From Psettodes erumei (taxonomy: Eukaryota > Chordata > Actinopteri > Pleuronectiformes > Psettodidae), in contig JAFBJZ010000915.1 of assembly GCA_016785225.1 (NCBI GenBank), positions 1,798,001 to 1,862,000 on the forward strand: a stretch of 64,000 nucleotides of DNA, given 5' to 3'. Shown here piece by piece: positions 11,568-22,991 of this stretch. Numbering within the stretch: position 1 is the stretch's first letter; each line of letters begins with the position of its first letter. Position numbers and translations under genes: made by a program. Below the pieces are notes generated by a model. The model had not been told where the DNA came from. It was given only the letters and a program-made list of their open reading frames with translations, and searched no databases.

Positions 11568-14500
11568 TATAACACATGGTGCTGACAGGGAGTCTCCAGC
11601 TCAGCGTCTATATTACAAGGTTGCTTTGAAAGGCTGCGCATGTACTGTACGGTATTTTGGAAACCAAGATTGCAGTGGCACTATAAACACACGCTTGAAA
11701 CAACAGACTTTTGTTTTTTTTCTTTTTTGTTTGCTTTTTCTTAATTTTTTTTTTTTACAAAATGGTACAAACAACAATACAAAATATTTGTGCTGTTGAC
11801 AATTTACAAAAGAAGTCTTTTTGACTCAATAACTGTGCAATTATGTTTTCAGCTTTTTTCCTCCTTTTTAAACTATGTGAATATGGTAAACCAGAATCTC
11901 TTCTGGACTGCAGCCTCTGTCATGCGGGCTGTGACACATTTTAAAATGTTGTATGATTACTGTAACAGAACTCATCTGTCCATTATAAAAAGACACATGC
12001 AAAAAGCTCCAATTGTACAGTTACCATTGCCTAACTCAGTCTGTTTAGCTTCAAGCAAATACTACATTATGTACACTTGGACTTGGGCAGTCCTGGGAGA
12101 ACTGACGTCTGTCTTTATAATTCTGGCCAAAGCAGGACAAAAAGTTAGGCTTCTGCTGGAGCCTCCCGTCGTGTATGTGTCCATGGTCAGGCAGTGTCCA
12201 GAGTGAGACCAATTATCCTTTAACAAACACCAGTCAGAGAGACAGAAGAGCCTTTGTTGACACAGTCAGGGGACAGGGATGAACCACAACAGTGCAAAAG
12301 TTCTTCCTTCTTTCTCAGTCACTAATTCTCCCCTCACGTTAGTAAGGGAACATCAATAAGACAAGCGGACGGAGTATGCAACAAGTAATCAATCTCCCTT
12401 CGTTTCTCCTCATAAACTGCATTTATATCAGGGGGGCAACCTAGACCAACTCCACTGAGGATTTGTCGTTGCCATGTGTCACTGTGAGTCACTGTACAAG
12501 TAACATTCAGCATCATAATGGCATTGTGTCATGTACGCAAGTATGACACAGTTGTGTAAAGTGTGTGTATGTGTATGTGTGTGCGGGGGGGGGGCTCCTG
12601 CTATGTTTGGCCCTGAATCTGGTCTCAATGTTGGATATGGGAGCACGGGCATTTCATGGAGCGTGTCTTTTATCCTGTGAATGCTGGATAACCTTCAGTA
12701 GTGTTGGAGCTCTGCAGCTCAAATGGAACAATGCTGAAAGGGCTAATATAATATAGAACACTCACATATATACAGTAAGGCCTAGGAGTGAGTGTGGGCT
12801 AGGATAGACTGTACAAGTTGAAATGGAACCTTTTCATTATGATTAACTTGAACAGCGACACAAGTATGGCTGTAAGCTCATATAGAATCATACAGATTCT
12901 CTTAAATGTACATGGCTTTTTTTGTGGTGAGATATATATGTTGCCAAGTTTTCATTTTAAACAAAACTAGACTGAAAGAAAATGGATAGATCACACAGAA
13001 ACAGAAAAAAAAAACATTTCAACAAATGTATAAAATCGTCCTGTATGTACAAAACTTATATGTCAGAAATAATCACAAATAGCAGAAAGTAACAGCTGTG
13101 TTTATTTTGTGAAGATATTCTGTATGCCAAGGAGCAATCAGACAGATAAAGAGCTTATCCAGCAGTAGGCTGTGGAAGCCACTCACTTTCTCCTGTCTGC
13201 TGTTCCTGCTCTCAGCTGACAGCTGTTCTGTCAGTTTCTGTACTGTAAGGTACAATTTCAACCCATTTATCTACCAATCTAAATAAAGAGATTCCTACCC
13301 TTTTAACTCTATTGATCACACTTTGACCTTCCATTCATTGTTTGTAGTCAAATCACACTATCATCCCTATTTCCTTTTAATGACATGAAGCATATTTGCA
13401 TTAACAGGATATATTTTCTGTCTAGTCATTTTTTCTGATGACTCTGAAAGTATAGTTCCTCACAGTTTTCTTACGGTGGGCTCATTTTACCATTTTTATG
13501 ACTATTTGGAAAACTAAAGGTTGTTAAAGACCCGTTAGCAGGTGAGGAACAGTTGAAAAGCAGCAGAATACAAAGGAATATGAGAGGCGAAGCCTTCTCA
13601 TCACATCATCTGAAGAACACTGTCGAGATTTTTTCCAAGCATTCATTATATTCCTAATTAATAGATCTGGTCAATCCACATCAAGTTGAAACTGGCTACC
13701 ATCGACAAGCATTTCAATGGGCACTCAGAAGATAAGAAATTATTAAACATTTCTATCATTCAACAGCATCTCCCTGGTCCAGCTACGAAATGTTTTGCAT
13801 ATTTTAATAATTTAATAGAAAGATTACATCTTTTTTCTATGTGCATATACACAGAGAACTGGGGGCCTGAAATATGATTACAAAAGCCCATGGGTAGTGC
13901 TGTTTTTTCCATTCAGCAACATAACTGTCTTTCAAAATGTCTGTCTGTTTTAAAGCACTATTACTGAGGCTTTAGTTTTGCAAGTCTGCTTTGATTAAGT
14001 GCAGAACTTCATAAGAGACTTTCCCTTTCTCTAACTTCTTTTCAAAACCTCTTGAACTTGCAGCCAAAAAAATTCAGGAGAAAAATTTCAGATGAATGAA
14101 ATGCTGCCTGAAGAGACACAGATTGTGCAGGCGCTAAATCCCTGGCCGAGGCTCAGTTCCCCCTCCAGTTTCTGTGACAGGGACCAGCACCAAAGTTTGT
14201 ATATTAAAAGTTTGTTGAGAAACAAAAGCAAATCAACAAAAAAGAGAGAGAGAGACAGAGAGACAAAGGGGTTCACAATGCTGCTCAGACAAGCTCACAA
14301 CTCTGTGTAACACTATCAGGGCCATTTGAAACCATCTAGGATTTTCTGTTACCTCATGTTTGTACAGTATACATAGTTTTCTTTGACATATTTATCACAC
14401 AATAACTGGTGCCCACCTTTGGGTGCAGGGATAAACATGCAAACCTTAAATGATCTTAAAGGCAAAGTCTTCTTAAATAACCCTCACGTGTACTTCATAT

Positions 14501-15590
14501 ATGGTAACATTACAGACGAACACAACTTGTCAATCCTCTAAAATTTAGTAACAAGAATTATCAAGTTTTAGGTGCAAATACTGAGAGCTCAAAACAAACA
14601 CAGCTGCTTTTTAAGCCACAATAAAACAAAGACACACAATGCATTTCTTCTCTAAGACAGTCTCATAACGTATTTTTGTGATTTCAGTAACCACATTCAA
14701 GTTGGCTGTGATCTTGGAGCACAGATATGCCTGACTTGAAAAGTTAATGATTTGTCCATAACTTACTGACGCACTGTAGGCCTATGTACAGTGCGTCTAC
14801 ATAAAGGGCCCTCGTAAGCTAGTCAATGCTCTTCTGAAAGCAGCACTGACTTTTCCCGCAGCTACCACAGCCCTACAGGACTACAGAAATGACAAGGGAA
14901 GGTCTGAGTTAAAGGGTCAGGGGTCATATGGGGGCATGTGTGCCCAGAAAATGGCAACCAATCCTGAGTTAGTGGGAGACTGCTAAAATACGCACCACTG
15001 AAGGCACTTTTTAAACAACAGTGCTTCTGTTCTAAGTAATTCAAGTTCAAGAAAGAATAAACCAGGCCCCTCCGTGCAGGGAGGACTTTCATATCTGTGT
15101 TCTTCATTTTTTTTCCCCTTTTGTTCCCCTCAGACAAAGCGAGAAGCTCAACCTAAAGCTTCTGCAGAGAGGCAGGCGGGGGCTGACAGCGAGGGAAAAG
15201 TGAAAAACCCTTAGGAATCAGCTTGAATCAAAAGGGTGTGAGGACCAAAGAAAAGCTGCACCAACTAAAGGAAAAACAAAATCAGACAACAGTTACCAAA
15301 ACCTACATCAAGCACAGAACCAAACTGAAACAAAAGCACAAGAGTTTGAAAATACAAACTATGTGAAGCCTGTAATTCGGAGCTTCTGTTTCAGTCAGAC
15401 AAGCTTAGAGCAGGTGACGGCCAAGAAGAGCACCCAAAATTCATTCATGGGACCAGTCCTCTGTGGTGGGTAATTTGATTGGTTGGTTGGTTAGTGTGGA
15501 CAAGCTGTCTTAAACACGTTTTCAGTAAGGGTGTAATAGCCCCACATGTCAGAGGGACAGAGCATGGCAGGCCAGCTGACGGGACGAGGG

Positions 15591-15640
15591 TGTGTGTGTG
15601 TGTGTGTGTTTGAGCATGAGTGTGTGTTTGCGTGTGTGTG
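15591..15640. repeat. interrupted (TG)n microsatellite in the cdh4 3' UTR
   Basis: TG runs broken by TTTGAGCATGAG and TTTGCG. On the coding strand this is a CA repeat about 20 nt after the stop codon. Confidence 0.9.
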
Positions 15641-15662
15641 CGCCACTTGTGACCAGGCAGAT

Positions 15663-15869
15663 TTAATCATCATCCCCTCCACCGTACATGTCTGCCAACT
15701 TCTTGAAGCGTGGACCCCAGTCATTGAGGTAGTCATAGTCCTGGTCCCCCGTGCTGGAGGAGTTAAGTGAACTGACGGAGCCAGCGGTGGAGCCACTGCC
15801 CTCATAGTCAAACACCAAGAGGGAGTCATAAGGAGGAGCAGTGGGATCATTGTCTGCTGCTCGCAGACC
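15663..15869 (-). CDS. cdh4: cdh4 last coding exon, probable exon 16 (beta-catenin-binding tail, stop)
   Basis: 68 codons plus TAA (stop complement at 15663-15665). The acceptor is GTTTAG. It begins GLRAADNDPTAPPYDSLLVF, continues YEGSGSTAGSVSSLNSSSTG (the serine-rich segment, phosphorylated in family members to strengthen beta-catenin binding) and ends DYLNDWGPRFKKLADMYGGG plus DDD. GLR rather than GLK, and STGDQDYDYL rather than a GGEQ form, favour R-cadherin. The C-terminus is full length for the family. Confidence 0.97.
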   Translation of the reverse strand, partial: GLRAADNDPTAPPYDSLLVFDYEGSGSTAGSVSSLNSSSTGDQDYDYLNDWGPRFKKLADMYGGGDDD

Positions 15870-17531
15870 CTAAACACGACGAAGAGAAAGAAGAAAAGGC
15901 AGTGGTCAGAACTTAAATGCCGACAGTAGAGAATGAGATAAAAAGGCAGGTTGATCAGTGATTTAAAAAAATCTCCCTTCCTGGTACGTGCCTATAACTT
16001 CCAAATTATCTTTCTCCAATTTGTAAACTGTTTTTTAGTCTAAAAGCCCAAGATGAGAAACAGCCCACTGATGACATCACTATACATGGACATAATCTGA
16101 ATCAGACATCATCTAGCTGTTTTCATAACTATATGTTAAAAAAAAAAGTACAGTACCTGACAACAGTATTTAATGGGGAACTCTACTGATTTGACACATC
16201 CAGATCTTTTTACAGGATGTGGGCAGTGCTACTGCATGTGTGAAAAAAATTGTATAAAGCACTTGTGTGTGACTGTGACTCCGTTAATTAGTCCGCAGTT
16301 AGTATAACACATCGGAATCCTAACTAACTGTCAGTGGTCAGGTTACTTTGTGGGAAATGTAGGTGCTGGGCTTTGATATGGAAGAAGAATGCATGGAATA
16401 AGAAATAGAATGTCTCTTGTTCTGCTGCATCAATTTCAATACTTTTAATACTTTCAATACTTTTCTTTAACTGTCAATCATGAGGCTGACAGTGATACAG
16501 GAATACATTGCTAAATCAGTGGAGAAATCCTAAATCAAGTGCCTGAGCACTGTAAATATTAATATAGAACAGCATAATATTTTGTCACTGTGTGTAAGTT
16601 TTGAATTTTATTATCTAATAAGATACTTAACAGTAAAATGTATATGTGAAGATATATACATACAATTCCTCTTGTAGGCCCAATTTCTGTAACATGTGGG
16701 CTGAGCAAATGTGAGTGCACCAAACCTTCCTTCTAAGGGCCAAGAGTCCCTGTGCCTGCATAAATTTGCATGTTTCGTGTATAGAAATACATGAATAAGG
16801 AGCTGCTTAGGTCAATTCTTGTTCCTGAATTTGATTTATTAATGTTCTTTCAAACCTTAATCATCAATATTTTATCAGTGTTTCATAAATAAGTTGGGAA
16901 GTGGTCTGTATGTTTTTTGCCAACATTCAAGCCTGTACTTGGTTCTTAGAATGACAAATGAATGCCATTGACCTGAAGGTGAGGCAGGTGAAGAGGATGT
17001 GACTTCATCCACTTCACTGAAATACAGGGAGGATGCTACAGACCGAAACCTAAAAAGCCTCAGCCCCCAGGGGGTACTGTGCATCGCAGGAACACCATGT
17101 GTTTGCTGTGTTTGTGTTTTACCAGACTGCTGGAGCGATATCAGGTGAGTACATGTGTGAGTGTGGGGTGGGGGAATGGAGTGGTGGTGGTGGGGGGAGT
17201 CAAGGCTGGATGGATCAAAGCTGAACAGCTGCCAACATCCCTCGAGTGTGACCGTGTTGTCATGAGTCTGTCAATCAGCATTTTCTTGCATCAGTGTGCC
17301 AATGCCGCCGTTTTGTGTGTGTGACAGTGTGTGTGGGTGAATAAACATGACAGAGAGAGAGCAGCTGTAAAGTAAAACAAAACTCTACTCTGTTTCCATT
17401 ACCATGCTGGAGGTTACACATGGAAGAGCATCGTGAAATCAGTACTCGCATTAAATGTCAGATCAAAGGAAAGCTGACTGTGGGACAAACAATCTAATGG
17501 CTGCTGAGCTCTTGTGCATGTGTAAATTCAC
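15870..17531 (-). other. cdh4 intron between the last two exons (1.66 kb)
   Basis: A phase 0 intron with donor GTGAAT at the 17531 side and acceptor GTTTAG at the 15870 side. I see short TG-rich runs near 17130-17330 but no gene and no interspersed element I can name. Confidence 0.85.
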
Positions 17532-17696
17532 CTCGTGGATAAAGTCCCCTATGTCTCCAGGGTGGGGCACGACAGGTCTAATTGGGTACTGGGACTCAGG
17601 GATGATGGGACGCTCATCCACCCTGCGGACACCAGGCGGCTTGTTGATGATGTGGTCCAAGGAGTCCGGCTGCTGAAGCTGGCTCAGGTCATAGTC
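17532..17696 (-). CDS. cdh4: cdh4 coding exon, probable exon 15 (cytoplasmic tail)
   Basis: 55 codons, phase 0 at both ends, DYDLSQLQQPDS to GDIGDFIHE. The acceptor is GTGTAG and the donor GTGAAT. The centre, PPGVRRVDERP followed by SQYPIRPVVPHPGDIGDF, resembles R-cadherin more than N-cadherin, and this exon decides the paralogue call. It joins the juxtamembrane region to the catenin-binding domain. Confidence 0.96.
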
Positions 17697-17790
17697 CTAC
17701 ACAGCCACAGGGGGCATACAGATGTGAGCAAAGCACAGGTCAACACAGAAAGTGTGTGTTCATGTGCATGTCTGTGTCTCAGGATTTCAC

Positions 17791-17930
17791 CTGGTCCTCT
17801 TCTCCACCTCCCTCTTCATCATATTTGAGAATGTTATCTCTGACATCATCTTCAGGGTCAATTAGCAGCTGCTTTGTCTGCCTCTCCTTTTCTCTGCGCT
17901 TGATCCACACCACAAACAATAGCACCATGC
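17791..17930 (-). CDS. cdh4: cdh4 coding exon, probable exon 14 (membrane helix end, p120-catenin site)
   Basis: Two bases complete a Ser, then 46 codons MVLLFVVWIKRREKER to GGGEEDQ, ending phase 0. The acceptor is TTTCAG and the donor GTGAAA. The helix ends at VVWIKRREKER, a basic stop-transfer signal. DPEDDVRDNILKYDEEGGGEED is the juxtamembrane core that binds p120-catenin, conserved in all classical cadherins. Only 94 bp separate it from the next exon. Confidence 0.96.
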
Positions 17931-19312
17931 CTGAAACACACACACAACACGATAAACCTGCAGGATATGCTACAGACACTGCAATATTTTGCACCTGTCG
18001 TAATGTTAGCTGCTCTGTGAGGCTTTACTTTACTAAGGCACTGCCTTTAGCTACATGCTAAAGTCAGAATGCTAATATGCACAAAATCATGAACATTAGC
18101 AGGTGCAGTGTTAACTGTATTCACTCTCTTAGTATAGCATCCTAGCATGGTCAAAGATTAATTAGCACAATACACAAAGAACAGATAAGGCCAACGGCAG
18201 TAATTAGTTTTCCAGGTATTTTGTCATAACCCAAAATATTGGACAAACATATGTATAATGACCAGGTGACAGCACTAGAGTAAGTCAGAACATCACTGAA
18301 ATTGTTAGAATTTATCTTGAGAGGGGCATGATAATGTGTACCAATGTGTTATTGAGAATTTTCTTTATATTGAGCTTACAAGGATTACAAGTGTACATAC
18401 CAGTTAATGTAGCTGTATTTAACAAGATAATGATTTTACTATGGCCACACAAAGGATCTTTGTGGATGGATGGAGCCACAAAGTGTGCTACTTTAACGAT
18501 TTGGAAATTATACTATTCATATTTGTGTTTCCAGTGAAAAGTTAAGTAAACCATGACCACAGTCTTTTCCTAACTTTCAACAATTTGTTTTTCTGCTAAC
18601 ACCCTAACAAGAGCAATGCTTGACCAGGAAACAGAAGGAAAGGAAACTGAAGACTCCTTTACACTTCCGATCTGTCTTTTTGGCATTGTTTTAAAATTTG
18701 TATTATTGAACTTTTATTATATTATAAAAATTATAACATTGTTTTTTTGTGTAAATTATCTGTGAATTGTTTGTGTGTCAAAATAGATGTCAGAACTTGG
18801 TGGGATCTACTTGATCAAATATCAAACAAATGTTATCACTGCAGATCTCTTCCAAAAACTGAATTTGTGGTTGCAAAGGAGAAGAATGGATCGTTTACAT
18901 ACAATATAACATTTTTAAATTATATTGGGAAAGATTTTACAGCCACAGGTGAATGTGCAATGCAACACACAGCAACAAAGTAAGCCAGTGGTGTGAATCA
19001 CCAGCAGGACAGACAGCATCAGATATTTACCCTACCAGGAAAAGAAGAAAACTCCATGTCAAGAGATGCAGGAGAGGATTCCAGCAGTCGAGACATTCAT
19101 CTATTATACAAACTATTGTTCATGTTGTTGTATTACAGCCTGGTGAATGTTTAATGGCAATGCCGTGAACTGTGCTTGCTTGCTAGAGAGGCAAATTGAA
19201 GCCTATCGCAGGCAGCTATAAGTTTTTACATTATATATGCGTGTCGGTGTGTGACATGTCTGACGGTAATGAAGTGTCAGTGAATGGATGCGAATAAACA
19301 GCTGATACTCAC
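17931..19312 (-). other. cdh4 intron between probable exons 13 and 14 (1.38 kb)
   Basis: Contains one copy of the interspersed repeat family listed at 18035-18350. The remainder (18350-19300) is AT-rich with no supported feature. A 78-codon open frame at 18747-18983 on the plus strand has no recognisable domain. Confidence 0.85.
18035..18350 (+). repeat. interspersed repeat, family A copy 1
   Basis: The segment starts near GCTACATGCTAAAGTCAG and runs through AACATTAGCAGGTGCAG, TTTGTCATAACCCAAAATAT, GACAGCACTAGAGTAAGTCAG and GAGAGGGGCATGATAATGTG. This word order is that of an abundant percomorph repeat as I remember it. Related segments occur at 57110-57310 (inverted) and 62190-62545. Confidence 0.6.
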
Positions 19313-19549
19313 TGAGTAGTATGATGATGCAGATCAGGATTGAGATGATGGCTCCAGTTCCCAGGCCAGCAGCTGCCACGGCCCCAAGAGTGGTGCAGTC
19401 GCCATTTTCATCGCAGGGACACACTTTCACTTTAATGACTGACCTATTGGACAATGGAGGGTTCCCTGAGTCGGACACAATTACTGGCACCTCATACACC
19501 CCCGGCTCTAAATATATCTGGTACCGCAGACCCAGACGGGCGTAGTCAC
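19313..19549 (-). CDS. cdh4: cdh4 coding exon, probable exon 13 (EC5 end and membrane helix)
   Basis: Two bases, 78 codons, one base; DYARLGLRYQ to ILICIIILL. The acceptor is TTACACAG and the donor GTGAGT. SDSGNPPLSNRS and KVCPCDENGDC end EC5. The three cysteines here and the one in the preceding exon make the four conserved EC5 cysteines. GAVAAAGLGTGAI starts the transmembrane segment; the hydrophobic run IISILICIIILL continues into the next exon. The phase matches on both sides. Confidence 0.95.
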
Positions 19550-19919
19550 CTGTGTAAAGAGGGAAAAGAAAAGATTTATTGTTCCAATAGGACTTCTACA
19601 GATTGTAGAACACATTCTACCTGATGACCGCCAGTTCAAATAAAGATAGTTAAACAGTCAAAGTCTTGAAAACAGGTTCCACACACAAGCATTCTAATAT
19701 AGTTGAAATCAGTATCACAGTATTTTACACAGTTTTTCAATATTGATATACGTCTCAGTAAGGCAAATGTGGAAAAGTCACATGTAAAATAACAAAACTG
19801 ATAATGATATATAGGCAATTATGATGAAAGTGTCCAATGGGAATTACTTGAAATAATAATGAAGATTTGAGCAAATTGCTGCACTAGTTTTTTGTACTTT
19901 TGCGCTGACACCTCCTCAC

Positions 19920-20159
19920 CACTGATACGAGAAATTGTCCAGTTGCGTCGGATGCTGGTGGGGAAGTTGGGGAGCTCGAAGACAAAGGGTCCAGCATTGG
20001 GGTCAGTGTCGGCATCAGCGGCAGTGATGTTGACACCGTTGACATTCCTGTTCATCCTTTCACAGATCTGAGACTCCTTGGGTATGAGTGCCGGGGGGTT
20101 GTCATTAATGTCTATCAGATAGATCTGCAACGTGCCTGTGCCGCTGGCTGCTGGAGAGC
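19920..20159 (-). CDS. cdh4: cdh4 coding exon, probable exon 12 (EC4-EC5 linker and EC5)
   Basis: Two bases plus 79 codons plus one base, SPAASGTGTLQIYL to WTISRIS. The acceptor is CTCCTAG and the donor GTGAGG. DINDNPPALIP is the EC4-EC5 calcium linker. SQICERMN supplies the first of the EC5 cysteines and ITAADADTDPNAGPFVFELP is the conserved EC5 strand region. NIT and NWT are sequons. The reading frame runs on into the intron for about 14 codons after the donor. The phase match to the next exon (Gly split, then DYARLGLR) fixes the true exon end. Confidence 0.95.
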
Positions 20160-22239
20160 CTAGGAGCAGGGAGAGGGAGGAGAAAATAGTATCATGACAG
20201 GAGGAGGAAAAGATGGCAAGAGAAGATGTATGCGGTGAATGGGATGAAAGAGAGGGACAAGGGACGGGAGTTCAAGGCCGACAGAGTGGAGGCAGATAAT
20301 GAAAGAGAATAAAAAGGGAAATAAAAAAAGAAAAGAGAAGAGGTGAAAGGAACAGTGTTTATTTACAGTGGCGATGTTAGAAGTTGGTTTGCTGTAGAGC
20401 TGGAGGAGAATTTCTGCTGTTGACAGAAATACTTCTGACAGTCATGTTCTGCAGCTCCTCTTTTAGCCTTAGAGCCAAATCAGACCCATCACAGTCAATC
20501 CAGATGCATGCTCAGCACATCCAATCCCAAAGAGAGAGGGCTTAGGTAAAATAATGATGACTGTAACACAATCAAACAAATCCTTGTCTACAAAAGAAAG
20601 TCTATAATCGGTAGATAAAGGCACCTCTGTCTGCAGTATTAATGAAAGGTGAACTGGGCATTCTCACTGCAACGCATTTCAGCATCCATTCTCGCATACA
20701 CAGACACATAAATAATAATTGTAAATGCACATACTGTGTGGCTATGTGAAAATAAGTTACTTACATGTTTTCATGAGGATTTCCATAGTCCTAAATTGTG
20801 ACATTGCTACCTGAGTAAGTAAAGTAGTGTGAAAGCAGATGTGGCTTTTCAACAGCACAGACTACAGCAGCCAATCATGTAGAACCACCATACAGCACTT
20901 CAATCAACTTTACTTTTCTGTGATGGAAATGTGGCAGATTTAGCCAGAGGGATACTTTGCTCTCCTCTGGATAAGTTGAAGTTACTGGGACCCCTGTGTT
21001 CAACTTGCATTCATTGTGACTTTGTGATCCTCCAAGTGTAACAGGAGGCAATTATTGTAGCAACAGTCTTATTACACATACAGATGTGCAAAAGAAGAAG
21101 TTGCTTATGAGGGAGCTTTTAGAAATGCTCTTACATGAACTCTTGTAGACTTGATACCGATGTTACACCAGAGTCCAAATTATATGTTTGTGGAAATTGA
21201 GAAATGTGGCTTGATTCCACTGTAGGCAACCACTGCAGGTGCTGGTTCATGACAATATTGTCAGCTTTGGAATGTAATAACATGCACTGATGCACACAGA
21301 CACACACACCACATTTACAGGCACAATCCTGAAGCCTTTTGCACAAGCTGAACAGAGCAACAGACCATCAGCAACAGCATTAATAGAGAAATGAGGGTAA
21401 AGAATAGACACTTTAAACAATCAGGGGAGGTGATAGCAGAGCTGGGAGAAGAATGTATGAAAATGTAGCACTGAGAAATCTGAAAAAAGCATGCTTAGCA
21501 GTATAAAGCTCAGAGCTGTTTATTGAGTGTGTGTCAAGGGGTGACGACCCTTAGCTGCCTCCAATTACGAGTCATTTCCCCGCCATGCCCCACTGGCTGA
21601 ACTACTGGAATCAAACAACCCAAGGGCCCATCTCTGGGACGAGATAAGGGCGAGGTAATTTGCAAAGATTTATGCAAAGCTGACAGATCTGCCAATTAAA
21701 CATGGCAACAGAGCGAGACATTTGCCACAAGAAGAGTGAGACACAGTTAAAGATGAGGGGGTTGTGAGTCCGTTGACAGTTTGAGCTCTGTCTGATTGGT
21801 AGTACTACAATTAGTACTGTAGATCACAAAATAAAGTTGGTTGATAAAAACTAGTAATTCTTTTGTGAGCAAGTGATCACAAAAATAAAAATGTAAAATG
21901 TAATATTACATTAACAAATTAATATATTAAAATTACACATTCATTATTCACCCCTAAGTTCCGTAAAACTGATGATAGTAATACTATTAAAATCCCAACT
22001 TGATTAATTGCATTCTGAGAATAATCATATGCCACATCATAGTCTATATAATGATTAAGTCATGAAGCGAAAAAAAAAATCACACACGTCCTATTCAACA
22101 GGTTATATTACTTTAAAGATTTTCCAACAGCTATTAACTGCTTCAAATACATTTACAACCTATTTAGAGGAACCTTTTTTATCACTGTTCACACATCCTT
22201 CATGGCTACTTGCATATGCATTGCTTTAAGCATTCAGTG

Positions 22240-22413
22240 CATAATATACAGTCTTAATGCCTTAAACCCAAACTTCACAACAAAACCTAACCAACCTAAA
22301 ACTGATTCTAACCCTCACCCCTTAAACCAAGTCTTAACCCTCAAACAGCCTTTAAAAATTGTTAAGGACCAGCCAAAATGTCCTCACAACACTGGTTTCA
22401 AACCAAAATTTGA

Positions 22414-22459
<46 letters not shown>

Positions 22460-22460
22460 G
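22240..22460 (+). repeat. interspersed repeat ending in a CA microsatellite, family C
   Basis: Has a CTTAAACC/CCTAACC-rich stretch, AACCAAGTCTTAACCCTCAA and GGACCAGCCAAAATGTCCTC, followed by the CA array at 22415-22456. This arrangement is a common fish repeat as I remember it. An inverted partial copy lies at 39640-39710. Confidence 0.55.
22415..22456. repeat. (CA)n microsatellite
   Basis: 42-bp CA run attached to the family C repeat. Confidence 0.97.
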
Positions 22461-22967
22461 CTTTCCCATTCTGCTGGTTTGTTAATCCTAGCCATGTATG
22501 GGGGACATGTGGAAGCAGCTTGCCACAGCTGATAGGAGAATTATGGGGGTTTTAACCAGCTAAATAAATAATTATGTCTGTGTAAATTCCTCAAAAGGAT
22601 TTGTATTAACTCTTTTTTTGATGGTGGCTCAATGATGTGAGGCATGGTGAAAAAGACTAGCAAGCCTACCATATGTTCTTTTAAGAGCCCAGAAACTCAT
22701 AAACAATACCATAGGTGTTCAGAAAAGTGTGTGTTAGAAAGGGCTAAAGCAGTTTTTGTTGATTGTTTTTTGAGAAACATTGTAAAAAAACATGATGGCA
22801 GCACAAGTGTACTTCTCATGATGCTGTCACCACCTCTCCATGTCCCGTCCTACTTTCCTTACTGTCTCATAGTACGTCTTAACCATAATCCCTCTCATGT
22901 TATGATGGCTGAGACTCCAGCAACACCCACATTGTCAGTCTGATGTACACATGCACACATGCATGCT

Positions 22968-22991
22968 CACACACACACACACACACACACA
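22968..22991. repeat. (CA)n microsatellite
   Basis: 24-bp CA run followed by ATGCACAC variants. Confidence 0.95.

Larger units (their letters stand above)
11545..15662 (-). other. cdh4: probable cdh4 3' UTR
   Basis: This is about 4.1 kb of non-coding sequence directly after the stop, without a recognisable interspersed repeat. On the minus strand an AATAAA signal lies at 11562-11567 and another at 13101-13106; the distal one is taken as the end. An interrupted CA/TG microsatellite (15591-15640) starts about 20 nt after the stop codon. Four Pumilio-type UGUANAUA motifs occur on the sense strand. Open frames here on either strand, including one of 138 codons at 11790-12206 on the plus strand, show no protein-like features. 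The extent is an inference without transcript data. Confidence 0.5.

Noticed and set aside
11790..12206. 138-codon plus-strand open frame
   Set aside because: Lies antisense to the probable 3' UTR of cdh4 and has no domain-like sequence.
19878..19919. Extension of exon 12 coding through EVSAQKYKK
   Set aside because: A GTGAGG donor sits at 19919 and the phase match to the next exon supports splicing there; the extra codons have no counterpart in cadherins.
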